Origin: Bacteroidetes bacterium 43-16
GTDB taxonomy: Bacteria; Bacteroidota; Bacteroidia; Chitinophagales; Chitinophagaceae
Reading direction: 5' to 3'
Assembly: GCA_001897525.1 (NCBI GenBank)
Contig: MKTB01000003.1
Coordinates: 1-64,000, forward strand
Length of the DNA stretch: 64,000 nucleotides
The translations under genes and the position numbers were made by a program. The notes under the pieces were generated by a model, which was given only the letters and a program-made list of their open reading frames with translations, made no database searches and was not told where the DNA came from. Shown piece by piece: positions 55,111 to 64,000 of this stretch (position 1 is the stretch's first letter; each line of letters begins with the position of its first letter).

Positions 55111-57093
55111 TTACTTTTTATTTTCTACAAAATACATGTCCATTTCGCCTTTTCCTTTGGCCTGCAATTTGCCCCTATAGGTACAGTTGAATGTTTGTTC
55201 TATTAAGTGATACGTATTTTCAGAAATATTTATTTTGCCGGGAGCAGAGCTCTGCTCCATACGCGCAGCTGTATTTACGGTATCGCCCCAGATGTCGAAG
55301 GCAAATTTTTTAACGCCTACTATGCCCGCAATGAGGGAACCGGAATGAATCCCGATCCTGATATTGAGGCCATAGGGCACTTGCTTTTTGCGCTCTGCTA
55401 CAAAAGCAAGGATGTCTAAAGCAGCAGCAGCAGCATTTAAGGCATGATCTGTATTTTTTACGGGCAAGCCGCTTACGGCCAGGTAAGCATCGCCGATTGT
55501 TTTTATTTTTTCCAGTCCATGCTTTTCCATGATCTGGTCAAAGGCTGTAAAATTAGCATTCAGCTCTTCCAGTAATTCTTCTACGCCCAATTTCTGGGCA
55601 ATGGCCGTAAAGTTGACAAAGTCGGTAAACAGCACTGATACTTCATCATAGTATTGTGCTTTGGATGCGCCCTTTTCTTTCAGTTCTTCTGCCACCTCCT
55701 GGGGTAAGATGTTCAGCAGGAGATTGTCTGATTTCTGCTTTTCAGACTGCAATTCCCTGGTCCGCTCTGATACCTGCAATTCCAGTTGCTCGTTTTGCTG
55801 TTCCAGTATCTGCTGCTTTTCCACAGATAGCCGTTCTACTTCATCCAATTGTTTTTTCAGCCGGTTGCTGGTATTGGAAAACTGCCAGGCCAGGTAGGCG
55901 GATATGGAGATAGGAAAGCTGACCAGTAAAGCTATAAACAGGGTATCCAGGGAGGCAACGACCCATCCGCTCGTCCTGCTGGTATCTATCTCTCCCCCGT
56001 TAACGACCAGCCCCACTATTAACAGGGCAATCATACAAAAGAAAAGCATGATCCCGCCACCTACGATAAATGCCGCACGTTCTCTCCGGAACATGGCACG
56101 GATAATGACGAAAAAGCCTTCTACGACAACAAACAAAATGTATATTATTAAAATAAAGGCCCCGATACGGGCATCTAACAGGTATACAATGGGTAATAGT
56201 AAAGCAATAATCAACAGGATATAAAAACGGGTCTTTCTTTTCCCGAAAAGATCATTTACAAAACCTGTAATGGACAGCCCGAAGAGTAAAAACCCATAGA
56301 ACAGCCAACCCAGGGCCTGGCTGGACTCTAAAAAATTGTTGTTACTGCTTAATGTAAAAGCGGTGTATGCCAGGAAGGCAATGGATAAGTTGTACAGACC
56401 AAAGAACAGGTTGTACAAGGCTTTCCAATAGAACACAAAAAGCAGGAGGTGAATAAAGCTCAGGGCCACAAAAACGCCAACAATAAGCATTAATATGCTT
56501 ACGGTGTCTTCACGGTCCGGTAAATAGTGGCTGTAATAGTTATTGGCTTCATAGATCCCTAAAGAGATCCCTGCTTTGGCCTTCTCTCCAGGCGGGAACA
56601 GGGTATTATCGTAGCGCACCGCCAGTGTGTGCCAGCCGGCATCCTTCAAGGTAAATATATAGGGATGATCAAAACCGGTTTGATATTCTGTCTTATGTTT
56701 AGTGCCTACGGTACCTAAAGTACATAAAAGTGTGCCATCCAGGTAAATTTCAGATGCTCCGCCTTGTTTAATGATGATACTTAAGGGGGTCTGCAATAAG
56801 GAGGAATCTACCTGAAACCGGTAGCGTAGCCAGGCAATACCCCTGTAGGATGTAGCGCTATCTGTTGTCTTCAGGTAGCGGCTGTTGACGATCGCCCAGG
56901 TACTATCCGGCCAGTCGGCCTTTTTATAACCAGGATCATCGCCTGCCTTAAATTTCCAGCTTTCTGTAAAATAATAGCCATTGCTGAAGCTATCTGCCGT
57001 AAGTACCGCCTGTGGTCCCTGTTGCGCATAGCTCCATTGATCTGCCAGCAAAAGCAGGAATAAGCATTTAAGAATAATAAAATATCTAATCAT
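55111..57093 (-). CDS. Adenylate/guanylate cyclase with 7TM sensor region
   Basis: VLFTDFVNFTAIAQ...IKTIGDAYLAVSGLP...RIGIHSGSLIAGIVGVKKFAFDIWGDTVNTAARMEQ; N-terminal extracellular domain plus TM. Confidence 0.92.
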   Translation of the reverse strand: MIRYFIILKCLFLLLLADQWSYAQQGPQAVLTADSFSNGYYFTESWKFKAGDDPGYKKADWPDSTWAIVNSRYLKTTDSATSYRGIAWLRYRFQVDSSLLQTPLSIIIKQGGASEIYLDGTLLCTLGTVGTKHKTEYQTGFDHPYIFTLKDAGWHTLAVRYDNTLFPPGEKAKAGISLGIYEANNYYSHYLPDREDTVSILMLIVGVFVALSFIHLLLFVFYWKALYNLFFGLYNLSIAFLAYTAFTLSSNNNFLESSQALGWLFYGFLLFGLSITGFVNDLFGKRKTRFYILLIIALLLPIVYLLDARIGAFILIIYILFVVVEGFFVIIRAMFRRERAAFIVGGGIMLFFCMIALLIVGLVVNGGEIDTSRTSGWVVASLDTLFIALLVSFPISISAYLAWQFSNTSNRLKKQLDEVERLSVEKQQILEQQNEQLELQVSERTRELQSEKQKSDNLLLNILPQEVAEELKEKGASKAQYYDEVSVLFTDFVNFTAIAQKLGVEELLEELNANFTAFDQIMEKHGLEKIKTIGDAYLAVSGLPVKNTDHALNAAAAALDILAFVAERKKQVPYGLNIRIGIHSGSLIAGIVGVKKFAFDIWGDTVNTAARMEQSSAPGKINISENTYHLIEQTFNCTYRGKLQAKGKGEMDMYFVENKK

Positions 57094-57186
57094 AAGCCGG
57101 AATCAGTATCAATGCTGCTCAATAAAACAATGGCACAATAAAAGTACAAAAAATGTAATAAGACCGGATCGTACCGCCCTTTTCGG

Positions 57187-59190
57187 TTATTTTTTATTTT
57201 CCACAAAATACATATCCATTTCGCCTTTTCCTTTGGCCTGCAATTTGCCCCTATAGGTACAGTTGAATGTTTCTTCTATTAAGTGATAAGTGCTTTCAGA
57301 AATATTGACTTTACCTGGAGCAGAGCTTTGCTCCATACGCGCAGCTGTATTGACGGTATCGCCCCAGATGTCAAAGGCAAACTTCTTAACGCCTACTATG
57401 CCTGCAATAAGGGAACCGGAATGAATCCCGATCCTGATATCGAGGCCATAGGGCACTTGCTTTTTACGCTCTGCTACGAAAGCAAGGATGTCTAAAGCAG
57501 CGGCAGCAGCGTTTAAGGCATGATCTGTATTTTTTACGGGCAAGCCGCTTACGGCCAGGTAGGCATCGCCAATGGTTTTTATTTTTTCCAGTCCATGCTT
57601 TTCCATGATCTGGTCAAAGGCCGTAAAATTGGTATTCAGCTCTGCCAGCAGCTCTTCTACGCCCAACTGCTGAGCTATAGCGGTGAAGTTGACAAAGTCG
57701 GTAAACAGCACTGATACTTCATCATAGTATTGTGCTTTGGATGCGCCTTTTTCTTTCAGCTCTTCGGCCACCTCCTGCGGTAAAATGTTCAGCAGCAGGT
57801 CATCTGATTTCTGTTTTTCCATCTTCAACTCTTTTGTCCGTTCCGATACCTGTAGTTCCAGCTGCTCGTTCTGATGTTCCAGGATCTGTTGTTTTTCCAG
57901 CGATAAAGCCGCTACATTGTTCAGCTCTTTACTCAGTGCCTTGCTCGTGGTAGAAAAGCGCCAGGCCAGGTAAGCGGATATGGATAAAGGAATGCCTAAT
58001 ATGGCCGAAAGTGTGAGGTAGGACAAGGTTGTGTCAAAATTGATCGTACCTCTGGCTATGGAAATACCTAATAAGCTAAAGGCAAACAGGAGGAAGTAAA
58101 GCACCCCGCTGCCGAGGATCAGGGAGCCGGGCACTTTCCGGAACATAGCCACCACGATCATTACAATGGTATAGACCAGGGAACCGGCAAGCAGGATCCA
58201 GATAAATATGACTGACAGGTCGAAGAAACTGTAGGCATCCAGGCCGGCCAGTATTAAGGATAAGCCACAAAGTATGATGATAACGAGCAGGGTCTTATTG
58301 CTTTTACTGAATACATAGGAGATAAAAGCACAAAGGGAAAAGCAGCTGATGATGGGTACAAAATTGACTACGGATATATAGAAACGATCATATCTCATGG
58401 TCGCTGCATTGAAATAGGCATAGCTCGACATCAGGCATAGTGTAATGCTGAAGGCGAATATGGCAAAAATAAGGTTGGCCTTTTCTTTTTTATAGAAAAG
58501 AAAGAATAAGGAGTGCACAAGGAAAAGGGCAAAGAATAATGCTCCCAGTCCTACCAAGATCATCCCGGAGAACATACTTCCGAATTTAGACTGATGAAAG
58601 TGGTTCAGGGTATCATCTACCCGGAAACGGAACCATGCCGGAGTACCATCGGCCTGCTCTATACTGCTCTTGAAGCGTATGGCTACCTGGTGGTAAGCGG
58701 TATCTGTAAAGTTGAGCAAAACAGGACTTGCTTTGAGGTAATGATACACGCCTGTATGTCCCAGGGCAGGCAGGGTACCAATGGTGGCTTTGAGGCTGCC
58801 GTCTACATAGAGTTCCAGAGCGCCTTCTCCATCGAAGAGCATCACAAAAGATCTGCCCTGCATAGCACTGTCGATACGCAGCTTGAAGCGATACCAGATA
58901 ACGTTTATTGCATATTTGTTGTCTATCTGGAAGCTGCTGTCTGTTTTCCAGTTACTATCATCATAATCTATATCGGCAAAGCGGCTGTTGTCTTCATGAT
59001 TCACCTTAAACACCTGTTGCAGCATACGGGGCGCAAAGGAGTATCCCATGCTGTCAAAAGCATTCTGGTCAAATTGATTGACCTGCACGGTTAAGGTGTC
59101 TCCTTTAAAGTAAGACTGCCCGGTGGCTGTGGCAACTCCCAGCATCAAAACCAGGTACAGCAATATAGTGGAATAACAGCGTTTGCTCAT
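57187..59190 (-). CDS. Adenylate/guanylate cyclase with 7TM sensor region, paralog of 55111..57093
   Basis: Same architecture; catalytic domain almost identical to upstream-numbered paralog. Confidence 0.92.
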   Translation of the reverse strand: MSKRCYSTILLYLVLMLGVATATGQSYFKGDTLTVQVNQFDQNAFDSMGYSFAPRMLQQVFKVNHEDNSRFADIDYDDSNWKTDSSFQIDNKYAINVIWYRFKLRIDSAMQGRSFVMLFDGEGALELYVDGSLKATIGTLPALGHTGVYHYLKASPVLLNFTDTAYHQVAIRFKSSIEQADGTPAWFRFRVDDTLNHFHQSKFGSMFSGMILVGLGALFFALFLVHSLFFLFYKKEKANLIFAIFAFSITLCLMSSYAYFNAATMRYDRFYISVVNFVPIISCFSLCAFISYVFSKSNKTLLVIIILCGLSLILAGLDAYSFFDLSVIFIWILLAGSLVYTIVMIVVAMFRKVPGSLILGSGVLYFLLFAFSLLGISIARGTINFDTTLSYLTLSAILGIPLSISAYLAWRFSTTSKALSKELNNVAALSLEKQQILEHQNEQLELQVSERTKELKMEKQKSDDLLLNILPQEVAEELKEKGASKAQYYDEVSVLFTDFVNFTAIAQQLGVEELLAELNTNFTAFDQIMEKHGLEKIKTIGDAYLAVSGLPVKNTDHALNAAAAALDILAFVAERKKQVPYGLDIRIGIHSGSLIAGIVGVKKFAFDIWGDTVNTAARMEQSSAPGKVNISESTYHLIEETFNCTYRGKLQAKGKGEMDMYFVENKK

Positions 59191-59354
59191 ATCGGCCTAC
59201 TTAGTGAATCGGGAATAAGGCAGGAAAGTTACAATTTACTTTATAGTATACATAAGATATGCAGCTATTTAAATTGCTGCAGGTCGATGATTTAACCTGC
59301 AAAAGACAGAATACACTAAATTTCACCTGCTTTTAGCGATCCTACGATAAGGGG

Positions 59355-60110
59355 CTATTGAGGAAGGATAAACTCTGTCTTTAAGGTAAGCTCTCCTTCT
59401 TCCAAAAACAAGGCAAGTTCTCGGCTTCTGTTTTTCTTTACCTGTTCCGGGAATGCCTCCTCTGCGGCATAAGGATTGTTCCGGATGCTGACACTTACCA
59501 CCTGTCCTTTTTTCAATTTCAATGCCGGTACGTCGCTTTCCATCCTTAGCCTGGCCTTCATACCGAAAGGATCGTCTTTTATTGCTACAGGAAGCGGATC
59601 CAGGAAGGTGACTTTTGCCCAGCCACCTGCGGTTTCCGAGAAAAAATATTGTGCCATTATTTTTTTGAAAGTGCCTTTATCTCTTAATGAGGCAATAAAG
59701 GGAGTGTCTTTGAGCGCAAACCCGGCATTCTCCAGCCAATAATAAGACTCCTTACCGGCCTGCACAGGCTCAGTAGTATCTGGTTTTCCCTTGAGCAGGT
59801 AGTAACCCCGGAGTGTACCTGCCTGCCAGACCGGCTGGTGGCTTTCGAGCCAGGCCCTGAATGTTCTTTGCTTTGTGTGACCTTTATAGTATTGAATGGG
59901 TTCAAAGGCGACTTCCTGTATGGTATAGGACCCGATGGTATCCAGGATCTTTGTCTCGCCTACCCTTACCAGGCATACGAGATCTGCCGTGGCATAGTCT
60001 GTGAGGTTGTTCGCATAATACCAGTTGCTATCCTGCGCAGGAGCTTGCAGCGCAGCGACCAGGCAGCACAGGAAGAGCAGGCAGCGCTGCTTATACGTCT
60101 TCAATGCCAT
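59355..60110 (-). CDS. Hypothetical secreted protein
   Basis: Signal peptide from MALKTYKQRCLLFLCCLVAALQAPAQ. Confidence 0.6.
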   Translation of the reverse strand: MALKTYKQRCLLFLCCLVAALQAPAQDSNWYYANNLTDYATADLVCLVRVGETKILDTIGSYTIQEVAFEPIQYYKGHTKQRTFRAWLESHQPVWQAGTLRGYYLLKGKPDTTEPVQAGKESYYWLENAGFALKDTPFIASLRDKGTFKKIMAQYFFSETAGGWAKVTFLDPLPVAIKDDPFGMKARLRMESDVPALKLKKGQVVSVSIRNNPYAAEEAFPEQVKKNRSRELALFLEEGELTLKTEFILPQ

Positions 60111-61452
60111 ATTTTGCCAGTTTGTTGTACAAAGTGGTGCGATCAATATTTAAGAGTTTGGCCGCTTTGGATTTGTTGTATTTAGTTTCAGCAAGGGTTT
60201 TGATAATAAGTTCTTTCTCCGTTTGCTGCTGTACGGCTTTAAGATCGGCAGTAGGCTCCAGTTCCTGCTCCATCAGGGTGAGTTCCATATCTTCGGGCAA
60301 CTCCAGCCTGGTGATGAGGTCGCCCTGGGCCAGCAGAACGGCACGCTTAATGATATTTTTCAATTCACGGATATTGCCGGGCCAATGGTACTGCATGAAA
60401 ATTTTACGCACGTCAGTATCTATGCCTCTTACATTCTTTTGCAGTTCCTGGTTAGATTTTTGAATAAAGTAGCGGATAAATTCATCAATATCTTCTCTGC
60501 GCTCTCTTAAGGCCGGGATCTTAATTTTGAATTCATTGATCCGGTGATAGAGGTCTTCCCGGAAACTGGCGCTCTGGATGGCTGATTTAAAATCTTCATT
60601 GGTCGCGGTCACCAGCCTTACATCTACTTTGATCACCTTATGGCTGCCTACGGGTACTACTTCTCTTTGTTCGATGGCTCGTAAGAGCTTTACCTGTACA
60701 TCGTAGCTCAGGTTACCTACTTCATCCAGGAATATGGTGCCACCGTTAGCCAGTTCAAAGATGCCTGTTTTGTCGATAATGGCACCTGTAAAGGCCCCTT
60801 TAACATGACCAAACAGCTCTGAGGCGGCCAGTTCTGAGGATAAGGCACCGCAGTCTACGGCTATGAAGGGTTTGGAGGCCCGCTTGCTCCTGTCATGCAG
60901 GGCACGCGCTATATGTTCTTTACCGGTACCGCTCTCACCGTTGATCAGCACCGACATCTCTGTCTGGGCTACCAGGGCCACATGCTGGTGCAGTACCTGC
61001 GCTGCATCTGAAGTTCCCTTCACGAAAGCGTCTTTGGATTCTTTTTTGGTTTCTTCTACTTTTTCAGGCTCTTCCCGGGCCACAAGGGGCTCTGGTGTAC
61101 CTGCATTTTTGAGCAACATCAACAGCTCTTCCTGGTTAATGGGCTTTGTAATGTACTCGTAGGCCCCTTTCTTGATACACTGAACGGCTACTTTAACATC
61201 GTTAAAGCTGGTCATCATGATCACGGGTATCTTTATGTTGTGCTGTACTTTAAAATCGAGGAGATCTAATCCGTTTCCATCGGGCAACCGGTAATCCAGT
61301 AACATTGCCTTAAATCCTTTATCCTTGTTAAGCGCTGTCTTTGCCTGTTCCACATTGTGTGTCAGTACCACTTCGTATCCGTGCCGGCTCAGATACCGTT
61401 CCAATATCTGGGCAAATGTGATATCATCTTCTGTTATAAGAACTTTATCCAT
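60091..61452 (-). CDS. Sigma-54-dependent NtrC-family response regulator
   Basis: Receiver domain; GESGTGKEHIARALHDRS, GAFTGAI, FIS-like HTH NKSKAAKLLNIDRTTLYNKLAKYGI. Confidence 0.95.
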   Translation of the reverse strand: MDKVLITEDDITFAQILERYLSRHGYEVVLTHNVEQAKTALNKDKGFKAMLLDYRLPDGNGLDLLDFKVQHNIKIPVIMMTSFNDVKVAVQCIKKGAYEYITKPINQEELLMLLKNAGTPEPLVAREEPEKVEETKKESKDAFVKGTSDAAQVLHQHVALVAQTEMSVLINGESGTGKEHIARALHDRSKRASKPFIAVDCGALSSELAASELFGHVKGAFTGAIIDKTGIFELANGGTIFLDEVGNLSYDVQVKLLRAIEQREVVPVGSHKVIKVDVRLVTATNEDFKSAIQSASFREDLYHRINEFKIKIPALRERREDIDEFIRYFIQKSNQELQKNVRGIDTDVRKIFMQYHWPGNIRELKNIIKRAVLLAQGDLITRLELPEDMELTLMEQELEPTADLKAVQQQTEKELIIKTLAETKYNKSKAAKLLNIDRTTLYNKLAKYGIEDV

Positions 61453-61472
61453 ATTGATTAAAGGTACTAAAA

Positions 61473-61508
61473 AAAACGAAAGCCACCCTTGAGAGGTGGC
61501 TTCGTTTT
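61473..61508. terminator. Hairpin terminator
   Basis: aaaacgaaagccacccttgagaggtggcttcgtttt. Confidence 0.7.
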
Positions 61509-61926
61509 CCCTTTTTTTGTTTGTTTTAGTCGCGATGTATGAAGATGAAAAATCTTATGTCAATGTTTTGCGTTGGGTAAAAATCAGACTATAACCTTTA
61601 AGATTATAGCCTGACTTTAAAATTTATAACCTTAACGTGAATAGTATAGTACCATAACTGTGCCAGAATTTAAAAATAAACATAAACAATTGACTATCAA
61701 TTATTTAATATTTTTTGAGGAAATAAAATCAGTTGAAAAAATGTGGCATAAATCAACAAAGTGTAGAAACTGTAGAAAAAACCACACACTTTTAAGTACA
61801 CTGAAATAAAGGTGCAGGAGTAAAAACGATGAGGCCAGCCCTTGAAAAAAGGCCGGCCTTCCGATTTTGAGTTTAATCTACTATGTTGAAAAACTTATAA
61901 TAAATTAATGACTAATTAATCTTGAT

Positions 61927-62232
61927 TTATTTAGCAACTTGTTTGCCATCTGCACCGAAATGCAATACTTCTGTTTTATCAGCTCTTTTACCGGTAACTT
62001 CATACATTACCTGTGTGCCACTTTGGATAATTGTTGCAGATTCTGCTTTAAAATCTTTAAAGCCATCTGAAGCTAATGTTGCTTTAACAGCTTCCGGAAG
62101 TTCGTCTAAAGTGATTGCTTTTTTAGCATCCTGAACTCTTTCCTGAGCAACTGTTGTTACGTTTGCATTAACTGCTGTAGACATTCCCAAAACTAATGCT
62201 GAACTTAGCATTACTACAAATAATTTTTTCAT
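61927..62232 (-). CDS. Small secreted PepSY-like hypothetical protein
   Basis: Signal peptide MKKLFVVMLSSALVLGMSTAVNA; LDELPEAVKATLASDGFKDFK...VMYEVTG. Confidence 0.6.
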   Translation of the reverse strand: MKKLFVVMLSSALVLGMSTAVNANVTTVAQERVQDAKKAITLDELPEAVKATLASDGFKDFKAESATIIQSGTQVMYEVTGKRADKTEVLHFGADGKQVAK

Positions 62233-62415
62233 AATTATTTCCTTTTTTTTGATTTAAAACATTGTATAACAAGGATATGTATTACCAAGACCATGCCAGA
62301 AGGCCTGAAATATGTTATGCACTGAAAATCAGGGAATAAGAAATAAGTTTTGCCTGCCATTCACATAAGTTTATGTTGAAAACATCAACAGATAGTTGCG
62401 AAACGGGTACAGGAA

Positions 62416-64000
62416 TTAAGCTTTCAGTATTTGCTCGATCTCATCTATAAGGTTGATAATCGCTTGTTTATCATACATTCCTTTGCGCAATTGCAATTCC
62501 TGTATGCGCGCCTGCCGGCCTGTTGCATTATAGCCCAGTTGAGAGAGGCGGGAGGCCAGTTTATGGAAAACCTCAGATAATTGCAAAGTATCTTCTGTAT
62601 GATTGTAGGCCTGGAGCTGGTCCAGGTCTGAGCGGGTCTCTTTGCGGAACAGGGCCAGGATATGATCGCCTTCAACAAGGGGCTTTGCTTCCTGCTGAAG
62701 CACCTGCTCTTGCAGATCAATCCCTATGGTACGTAGCAATTCTTCCACTACAAATGGCTTTCTCACCAAAGCTTCAAAGCCGGCAGCAAATATATCGCTG
62801 ACCTCTTCGGGCAAGACCTGCGCGGTGAGGGCCACAAACTGCACTTCCTGCTCGTCCTGCACTTTAGCTTTCATTATTTTCACCAGTTCCATGCCGGAGT
62901 ATTCCGGCATACGGATATCCATGATCACATGACTGAGCTCTGGCGGTATTTCTTCTGCCAGCAATTCTTTTGCGCTGTAAAAGATTTTATACCTGACCTG
63001 CTGTTTTTTCAGCACCTCGGCACAAAGCTCCAGGATAAAACTGTCGTCATCTATCACCCACACTAATGTGGGCGGGGCTTTCACCCGTCTCTGCTGCAGA
63101 TCTTCCAAAGCCGCAGGGTTTGTGTCCTTTAAGGCATAAGGTATCGTGACGGAAAATGTAGCGCCTTTATGGGGCTCGGAGGCCACTTCTATGCTTCCGC
63201 CCTGCAGCTCTACCAGTGCTTTTACGATGGTAAGGCCCAGGCCGCTCCCCTGGCTCAGTTGTTCTGAGGGGGCTTGTTCAAATTCATTGAATATGCGGCG
63301 CTGGTCATCGGGCAATATCCCGATACCGGTATCTTTTATTTCGAAGGTATAGTGTACCTGGTCTTCCTGGTAAACCTGGCTGATCTTGAGTCCTACACTG
63401 CCTTGATTGGTAAATTTAACGGCATTGTTCAGCAGGTTAAGCAAGATCTGCTTTAAACGGAAGGGATCTCCATAGATTATTTGCTGAGGGTCCAGTGCTG
63501 CCAGTGTTTTCTCGAATACCAGGTTTTTTCTTTGTGCCTGGATGGCAATAATATCGACGACTTGCTCTACAACGGACAATAGGTTGAATGGCTTGGAGGT
63601 AATGACAAATTTGTCGGAATTGATGCGGTTGAAATCAAGGATCTCGTTGACGATATGCAAGAGGTGTAGCGAGGACTGGTGCACCACTCCCAGGAACTGC
63701 CTCTGGTTCTGTGCATCTTCTTCGCGCTGCACCAGTTCGGTATAGCCGATAATAGATTGCAGGGGGGTGCGTATCTCATGGCTCATGTTGGACAGGAACT
63801 TTTGCTTGATCCGGCCGGCCTCATCGGCTTCCTCTTTAGCCAGGATCAAAGCTTTACGGTAGCGGTTGCTCCTGGCAATATCATTAAAGATAAGGGCTGC
63901 CAGCACAATGCTCAATATAACAAAGGAGATGAGCAACACCCTGTTGGTCTGTAATCCGGAATTGATAATGTCTGCGGCCTCTTTATTGTTAGCATAGTTG
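62416..64000 (-). CDS. Hybrid sensor histidine kinase / response regulator (5' end outside window)
   Basis: KFLSNMSHEIRTPLQSIIGYTELV H-box, GSGLGLTIVKALVELQGGSI, receiver VIDDDSFILEL...VIMDIRMPEYSGMELV; frame stays open to window edge. Confidence 0.93.
   Translation of the reverse strand, partial: NYANNKEAADIINSGLQTNRVLLISFVILSIVLAALIFNDIARSNRYRKALILAKEEADEAGRIKQKFLSNMSHEIRTPLQSIIGYTELVQREEDAQNQRQFLGVVHQSSLHLLHIVNEILDFNRINSDKFVITSKPFNLLSVVEQVVDIIAIQAQRKNLVFEKTLAALDPQQIIYGDPFRLKQILLNLLNNAVKFTNQGSVGLKISQVYQEDQVHYTFEIKDTGIGILPDDQRRIFNEFEQAPSEQLSQGSGLGLTIVKALVELQGGSIEVASEPHKGATFSVTIPYALKDTNPAALEDLQQRRVKAPPTLVWVIDDDSFILELCAEVLKKQQVRYKIFYSAKELLAEEIPPELSHVIMDIRMPEYSGMELVKIMKAKVQDEQEVQFVALTAQVLPEEVSDIFAAGFEALVRKPFVVEELLRTIGIDLQEQVLQQEAKPLVEGDHILALFRKETRSDLDQLQAYNHTEDTLQLSEVFHKLASRLSQLGYNATGRQARIQELQLRKGMYDKQAIINLIDEIEQILKA

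Noticed and set aside
58594-59094. 166 aa plus-strand ORF opposite a cyclase gene
   Set aside because: Antisense shadow of a conserved sensor region.

Overview
The window is a Bacteroidota chromosome segment, probably Chitinophagaceae-like: it has T9SS sorting-domain proteins, GldB- and SprE/PorW-like proteins and DUF3078. A roughly 29.6 kb integrated element (about 12.48-42.2 kb) sits in a tandem tRNA-Asn(GTT) locus. The left junction keeps the 3' 46 bp of a tRNA-Asn gene, and two intact tRNA-Asn genes lie at the right end. The element encodes a tyrosine recombinase next to attL, a second DUF6538-type tyrosine recombinase at 37.1 kb, a TraG/VirD4-like coupling ATPase, a MobF relaxase-helicase, an ArdC-like antirestriction protein, a primase/toprim protein and excisionase-like HTH proteins. 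I see no VirB4 or other mating-pair-formation genes, so it looks mobilizable rather than self-transmissible. Cargo includes an RHS-core/toxin-like locus flanked by two secreted transglutaminase-like paralogs, an HNH-like protein, an OLD-family ATPase-TOPRIM protein, and an uncharacterised operon with a papain/C39-like cysteine peptidase, which is my best candidate for an undescribed system. An R388-like nic motif (GTGCGTATT...) lies in a structured intergenic region at about 34.58 kb and is a candidate oriT. Flanking chromosomal DNA holds mostly core or housekeeping genes. Notable there are an Lnt homolog overlapping a T9SS PKD-protein gene by ATGA, and a tandem pair of 7TM adenylate/guanylate cyclases with nearly identical catalytic ends. 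All calls come from reading the sequence and supplied ORFs; no searches were run.
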